Below, piece after piece: positions 30,937 through 34,866 of a stretch of 34,866 bases of DNA. The notes below the pieces were generated by a model. The model made no database searches. It was not told the origin of the DNA and worked only from the letters and a program-made list of their open reading frames with translations. The DNA comes from an uncultured Pseudomonadota bacterium. GTDB taxonomy: Bacteria > Myxococcota_A > UBA796 > SXON01. The position numbers were made by a program, and so were the translations under genes. The stretch lies in assembly GCA_903844155.1 (NCBI GenBank), contig CAIMSU010000320.1:1-34866 (forward strand), read 5' to 3'. Numbering within the stretch: position 1 is the first letter of the stretch; every line of letters begins with the position of its first letter.

Positions 30937-33237
30937 GGTAGCCGCGGGCTGCCGGGCGATCCAGTCGTCCAGCTCGGCATAGAACACCATGTCCGGCCGC
31001 CACACGGAGAGCAGCGGCATGTCGGTGTTCACGAGCATGTCCAGGATGTAGCTGTCCTCGGGGTGGCCGAGGGAGATGATCGACTTGCTCACCGGTGAGA
31101 AGGGATCCGTGTCGTCGTAGTACTTGATCGGTTGGGTGACCGCGTCAAAGTTCTCATTGCTGTAGCGGAAGTCGAGTGAGACCTCAGACATTTGGGAAGG
31201 CAGGGCACCCGGCTGGTGGCAGAACGCGCAATTGCCGTGAAGATACCCACGGATGTCGCGGTACACCGAGTCCGTGCCGACGACCGTGCCTGCGGACCCC
31301 GGGTCGCCCGAGAACAGGCTCGCGAGTTCGTGGAGCTGCGTATCCCCGAGCTGGAAGTGCTCAAACCCGATCGGCCACTCCCGGCCCACCGTCGCCTCGT
31401 GGCAAACGCTGCAGGAGAACTCGGACGGGATCAGGTACGACGTGTTCGTCAGCTCCAGGTTCTGGCGCCGCCCATCGGTCAGGAAGGCGTCAGGCCCCTC
31501 CCATTTGTAGGTTCCGGCCACCCACCCGTCGCTTTGCTTCTCCAACTCGCGCGTCTCCACCTTCTCCCCGTCCATCGAGAAGGTCTTCCAGAACCGGGTG
31601 CCGACCGGGAACGCCCAGGCATCGGGGTTGGAGACGTCCACGGTCCCACCCGCGGGAAGGTCGATCTCCCGGTCCTTGTCGGCCCCATTTGCCCACAACG
31701 GATACTGGACCGTATACCCAAGCGACGTGTCGCTCCCCGCGTTCGCGTACGTTGTCGCGGAGAGGGCCAGGCCGACGGGACCGACGGTCCTGCGGTCCGC
31801 CCGCAACCCGAGTTTTCGAATGCGACCGGAGAGGTCCGCCGCGTAGATCGTGCCGTCCGCAGCCTCCGCCATGCCCGTGCTGTAGGGCATGTGGGCCAGC
31901 ATGATGTCGTCCGACCCCGTCGTACCGTCGTCGTTCACCTTCATGCCGCGGATCCAGCCGTCGTAGAACTCGCCGTAGAGCAGGTAGCCATCGAGCAGCC
32001 CCGCGTAGGCCTTCCCGGAGGCGCGCACGCCAAGCGTGATGACATGCACGAACCCGAGCCTGCCGGTGCTGTCGAGGTCCTCGTCCACGAACTGCGGGTC
32101 GTGCTGATCCCAGTACCGGGTCGGCGAATCGTAGAGGCCGGAGGAGTCGGGGCCCTCCACATTCCAGAAGCCGAAGTTGTTGCCGGGTCCGGTGTAGAGG
32201 TCGAGCTCCTCGTAGGCGTTGAGGCCAACGTCGCCGACGCAGAGCACCGCGCCACAGTTCGCCATCCGCCACGGTTGACGCATGCCGATCGCCGCAACAC
32301 CCGGCGTCGCGAACACCGAAGGCACGGCAGGCGTCGGCGTTCCATCGTCCGCGAAGTCAAACGCGATGATGCCACCGCCAAGGTCCGTGTCGTCCTGCCC
32401 GTTGAACCCACTGACCGGACCGATGCTCATGTACAGCGACGGCGTGCCGCCGTTGGGCGAGTAGAACACGATGTCGCCGCCATCCGCGCCGCCGGTCGGG
32501 CAGTCAGGCTGACCCAGGGCAGCCCACAGGTCCAGCGGGTTGGAGACCGCGAGCGGCTCAAGGCTCAGGTCGTACCGGAGAAAAGCACACCCGGAGCTGG
32601 AGAACATGTAGAGCCAATCGTGCTGACCATCCCCAAAGCGCGGGTCCAGCGCGATGGTGGAGATGCCGTGTCCCGCGTCGATGATCGAGGTGGTGCCGAC
32701 CGTTGCCCCGGTCGCCGGATCGAACAGCGAGATGTCACCGAGCAGGCTGGAGATGAGCAGCCGCTGGTCGGGGGTGACGAGGATGTCCGAGGGATAGCTG
32801 GACGTCCCGATCGTCTCCAACGCGTAGGCCCCCGCGACCGGGGCATCCAGGTGCCACGCGGCGCTCGCCTCGGCACCCCCGGCCGACACCGTGCACTCCC
32901 AGTCCGCCGCCCGCGCCGACTCGTCAGAAGCTATGGTGTCCCCTGCGACATTCGTCGTGGAGACGTGGGGGGCGCTCACGCCGTCCGCCGTCCAGGCGAC
33001 GCTGAATCCCGTGGCCGCAACCTCGCCCGTTGTGGCCGAGCACACGAGGTTTCCGGAAGCGTCCTTCTGCACGGTGGCCGTCAAGCCGGCGGTCCGGTGG
33101 CAGGCCGCGAGCGCGACGAGGCCAAAAAGCGCGGTTCGAAGGACCCCTGGTGCCGCGACGGCCCGACCCCGCCTCGGAAGGCCCGGGGACAGGTTCCGGC
33201 GGTCCGACGCGGAATCGGAGTCAATTGTACGTGCCAT
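30931..33237 (-). CDS. Second GSDH-type propeller / diheme cytochrome c fusion lipoprotein
   Basis: 768 residues, ATG at 33237 with a TAGTGG box six bases upstream. A long Arg/Ser-rich n-region precedes the signal helix and lipobox LAAC (Cys46; CHRT, compare CHRQ in the paralog). Only one Ig/PKD-like domain is present (about 50-125), against two in the paralog. The propeller (about 130-520) shows SDILVTPDQRLLISSLLGDI, MRQPWRMANCG, AYEELDLYTG and NNFGFWNVEG. The C-terminal part has YPLWANGADKDREIDLPAGG, WAFPVGTRFWKTF, and heme sites CSVCH (609-613) and CAFCH (670-674), 61 residues apart versus 60 in the paralog. Same proposed role: extracytoplasmic oxidation delivering electrons to covalent hemes. 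Confidence 0.85.
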   Translation of the reverse strand: MARTIDSDSASDRRNLSPGLPRRGRAVAAPGVLRTALFGLVALAACHRTAGLTATVQKDASGNLVCSATTGEVAATGFSVAWTADGVSAPHVSTTNVAGDTIASDESARAADWECTVSAGGAEASAAWHLDAPVAGAYALETIGTSSYPSDILVTPDQRLLISSLLGDISLFDPATGATVGTTSIIDAGHGISTIALDPRFGDGQHDWLYMFSSSGCAFLRYDLSLEPLAVSNPLDLWAALGQPDCPTGGADGGDIVFYSPNGGTPSLYMSIGPVSGFNGQDDTDLGGGIIAFDFADDGTPTPAVPSVFATPGVAAIGMRQPWRMANCGAVLCVGDVGLNAYEELDLYTGPGNNFGFWNVEGPDSSGLYDSPTRYWDQHDPQFVDEDLDSTGRLGFVHVITLGVRASGKAYAGLLDGYLLYGEFYDGWIRGMKVNDDGTTGSDDIMLAHMPYSTGMAEAADGTIYAADLSGRIRKLGLRADRRTVGPVGLALSATTYANAGSDTSLGYTVQYPLWANGADKDREIDLPAGGTVDVSNPDAWAFPVGTRFWKTFSMDGEKVETRELEKQSDGWVAGTYKWEGPDAFLTDGRRQNLELTNTSYLIPSEFSCSVCHEATVGREWPIGFEHFQLGDTQLHELASLFSGDPGSAGTVVGTDSVYRDIRGYLHGNCAFCHQPGALPSQMSEVSLDFRYSNENFDAVTQPIKYYDDTDPFSPVSKSIISLGHPEDSYILDMLVNTDMPLLSVWRPDMVFYAELDDWIARQPAATQ

Positions 33238-33243
33238 GAACCG

Positions 33244-33249
33244 CCACTA
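33244..33249 (-). promoter_or_regulatory. Possible leaderless-type -10 box for the second diheme gene
   Basis: Minus strand TAGTGG, then CGGTTC, then ATG. It lacks the final T of TANNNT, so it is weaker than the others. Confidence 0.25.
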
Positions 33250-33370
33250 TCACGTCCGCCCGAGCCATCGGAGCGGCCCCGCCAGCCCCGCCGTACCGAA
33301 CGGTCACGTTCGTTTCGCGGTCCCGCCGGGCCCCGGCGACCCGGTTAGCTCCGGCGGCTTCGGCGGTGTC

Positions 33371-34708
33371 GTGCGCTCTCCCCCCCTCTACGCCGCGATC
33401 CTCGCTCTGTGCGTCGCTGCCGGCTGCGCGGGCTCCTCCGAGGCAAAAGACATCGCGTACAGCGTCGATCCCAACATCGCCACGGTCATCCACGTCACGT
33501 GGTCGACAGCCGGGGCCTCAACGCAGCAGATCGCGTTCGGGGTGACGGACGGGTACGGCATGCTGACTCCAGCGGAGAGCGCGGCCACGACCAGCCACGA
33601 GGCCACGTTGCTCGGGCTGCCCGCCGACACCGCGGTCCATTTTGGCGTCGTCGGGACCGATGGAACACCTGAGAGCGACGACCAGACCGCACAGACGAAC
33701 GCCCTGCCGTCCGGGCTGATGACGATGACGCTCGATTCGCCGATCACCAACCCGAACGTCGGCCCCTTCCTGCTCACCTCGCTCACGGACGTCGGGGCGG
33801 AGACCGCGTCCATCCTCGTGCTCGACACCTCGGGGAACATCGTCTGGTATCAGGAAGTTGCGGCGCGTGTGTTGAGCGTGCGGCCGACTCCCAGCGGCGG
33901 AGGCGTCGGGTACGTCGCCGAGCACCCGAACGTGGACGCATCCACGAACACCGTGGAGGCAGTGCAGTTCACAGGGATCGACACGTCGATCCCGCTTCCC
34001 TGGGCTCACCACGACCTGCAGCCCATCAACGACACGACCTGGGCGGTCATCCAGCACGACTTCAAGGTGGTGGACGGGACCGACGTCGCCGGGGATCGGC
34101 TGGTGGCCGTCGGCGACGACGGGGGCAAGCGGCTCATCTGGGACGCGTTCGATACCCTGACGGTGGCGCGGAACGACGGATGGAACATGGAGACGGTCAA
34201 TGGCGCCGTCGACTGGATCCACGCCAACGGCGTTGCCTTCGACCCGACGGAGGGCACTTATCTGCTGTCGCTCTTCGCGTCCGACGAGGTCGTGAAGATC
34301 GATGGGCCGACCGGCACGAATGACTGGGTCCTCGGCGGGACGGACAGCAACTTCACCTTCACGGACGACCTCACGTTCGGGCCCCAGCACGCCCCGGAGT
34401 TCTTCTCCGGCGGCGTCCGACTCTTCGACAACGCCACCTCTACAGGCTCGATGGCCGCCGAATACACCCTCGACACCACGGCGATGACCGCGACGCGCAC
34501 CTGGGATTACCAACCACAGGAGCCGCTGTGGACCCCCGTCCTCGGCGACGTGCACCGGTTCGACGACGGCAGCGCGCTGACCTCCTGGGGCGTGACCAAC
34601 CAGATCGTCGCGTGCGACGCGGACGGCAACCCCGCAGGCAACCTTAGCGCGACCCCCGGCGAGTTTGTCGGCCAGGTAACCGTGCTTCCGAGCCTCTACC
34701 CGCACTGA
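33371..34708 (+). CDS. Arylsulfotransferase-like beta-propeller lipoprotein
   Basis: 445 residues from a GTG at 33371, chosen because it gives the signal VRSPPLYAAILALCVAAGC with lipobox AAGC (Cys19). An in-frame ATG at 33236 would overlap the divergent gene's start codon and bury the signal peptide. A fibronectin-III-like domain (about 28-112) precedes a propeller matching the ASST family: WAHHDLQPIN (His213/214), DWIHANGVAFDPTEGTYLLS (His284), DWVLGGTDSNF, and QHAPEFFSGGVRLFDN (His340). ASST enzymes move sulfate between phenolic compounds through a sulfo-histidine; several of the expected His are present. I cannot assign which one is catalytic without alignment. It acts outside the cytoplasm, in the same island as a sulfatase-like enzyme. 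Confidence 0.8.
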   Translation: MRSPPLYAAILALCVAAGCAGSSEAKDIAYSVDPNIATVIHVTWSTAGASTQQIAFGVTDGYGMLTPAESAATTSHEATLLGLPADTAVHFGVVGTDGTPESDDQTAQTNALPSGLMTMTLDSPITNPNVGPFLLTSLTDVGAETASILVLDTSGNIVWYQEVAARVLSVRPTPSGGGVGYVAEHPNVDASTNTVEAVQFTGIDTSIPLPWAHHDLQPINDTTWAVIQHDFKVVDGTDVAGDRLVAVGDDGGKRLIWDAFDTLTVARNDGWNMETVNGAVDWIHANGVAFDPTEGTYLLSLFASDEVVKIDGPTGTNDWVLGGTDSNFTFTDDLTFGPQHAPEFFSGGVRLFDNATSTGSMAAEYTLDTTAMTATRTWDYQPQEPLWTPVLGDVHRFDDGSALTSWGVTNQIVACDADGNPAGNLSATPGEFVGQVTVLPSLYPH

Positions 34709-34765
34709 TGGGGAGCGCACGGATTGGCCCGCCGATCCCGGCGCTCGGCACACCCCTCTCGCGGC

Positions 34766-34825
34766 CGCCCTTTGCGGGCGTCCTCCGTGGGCGGGCTACG
34801 CCGCCTGAACGCCTTGTCGGCGTTC
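34766..34825 (+). terminator. Two hairpins after the arylsulfotransferase-like gene
   Basis: CGCCC/GGGCG with a TTTGC loop (34766-34780), and a perfect 7-bp stem GAACGCC/GGCGTTC with a TTGTC loop (34807-34825). They probably end the transcript. The rest of 34709-34866 shows no gene I can support. Confidence 0.4.
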
Positions 34826-34866
34826 GCCGTCGCAGTGCTCCGGCCGGCGGCTCCGCGTCGGGCGCG

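Noticed and set aside
1-34866. Mobile element, phage, integron or defence system
   Set aside because: No transposase, integrase, recombinase, terminal repeats, restriction or toxin-antitoxin genes were recognised; gene style and composition are uniform.

Overview
The window is uniformly high-GC and densely coding. It reads as a Myxococcota (deltaproteobacterial) chromosome segment. The evidence is a MYXO-CTERM-like tail (Cys-Gly-Cys, hydrophobic stretch, Arg cluster) on a secreted protein at 20869-22404, a transmembrane Ser/Thr kinase, many lipoproteins whose lipobox is followed by Ser/Thr/Asp/Glu-rich linkers, and PKD/Ig-like and beta-propeller lipoproteins. No rRNA, tRNA, CRISPR array, insertion sequence or phage gene was seen, and no gap without a gene exceeds about 180 bases. 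The largest gaps are 16843-17017, where I see only a promoter-like box at each end, and the right edge, 34709-34866, which holds two hairpins.

Left part (1-17 kb), mixed housekeeping and envelope genes: a truncated repeat-rich membrane protein; a DUF3616 protein; a three-gene ABC exporter operon of the GldA/GldF/GldG type with overlapping stop/start codons; a thioredoxin-fold peroxiredoxin relative without the peroxidatic Cys; an M3 metallopeptidase lipoprotein; a DUF2277-GrpB fusion translationally coupled to a small PD-(D/E)XK-like protein; an alpha/beta-hydrolase lipoprotein; a PKD/cadherin-like lipoprotein divergent from an unknown gene; an altered LpxL-like acyltransferase; a zinc alcohol/threonine-type dehydrogenase; a 31-bp tandem palindromic repeat in front of slyX; a Ser/Thr kinase with C-terminal membrane segments; a Tat-exported gluzincin-like protease; and a small exported protein.

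Right part (17-34.7 kb), a nearly continuous island of exported, mostly lipid-anchored enzymes: a C39-like cysteine peptidase; an alkaline-phosphatase/sulfatase superfamily hydrolase; a clan GH-A glycosidase; two DUF3604/PHP metallohydrolases, one a lipoprotein and one MYXO-CTERM-tagged; two paralogous fusions of a GSDH-type beta-propeller with a diheme cytochrome c; two paralogous alpha/beta-hydrolase lipoproteins, with a third relative at 9.1 kb; an NHL-like propeller lipoprotein; and an arylsulfotransferase-like lipoprotein. Ten of the eleven proteins have a lipobox. The gene content suggests a cell-surface set for processing glycosidic, sulfated or aromatic substrates coupled to c-type cytochromes. 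That joint role is inference; the individual domain calls are better supported.

Several genes carry a TANNNT box 5-6 nt before the start codon, a layout expected of leaderless transcripts. Others have a clear Shine-Dalgarno sequence or are coupled by ATGA, TGATG, TAGTG, GTGA or TTGA overlaps.
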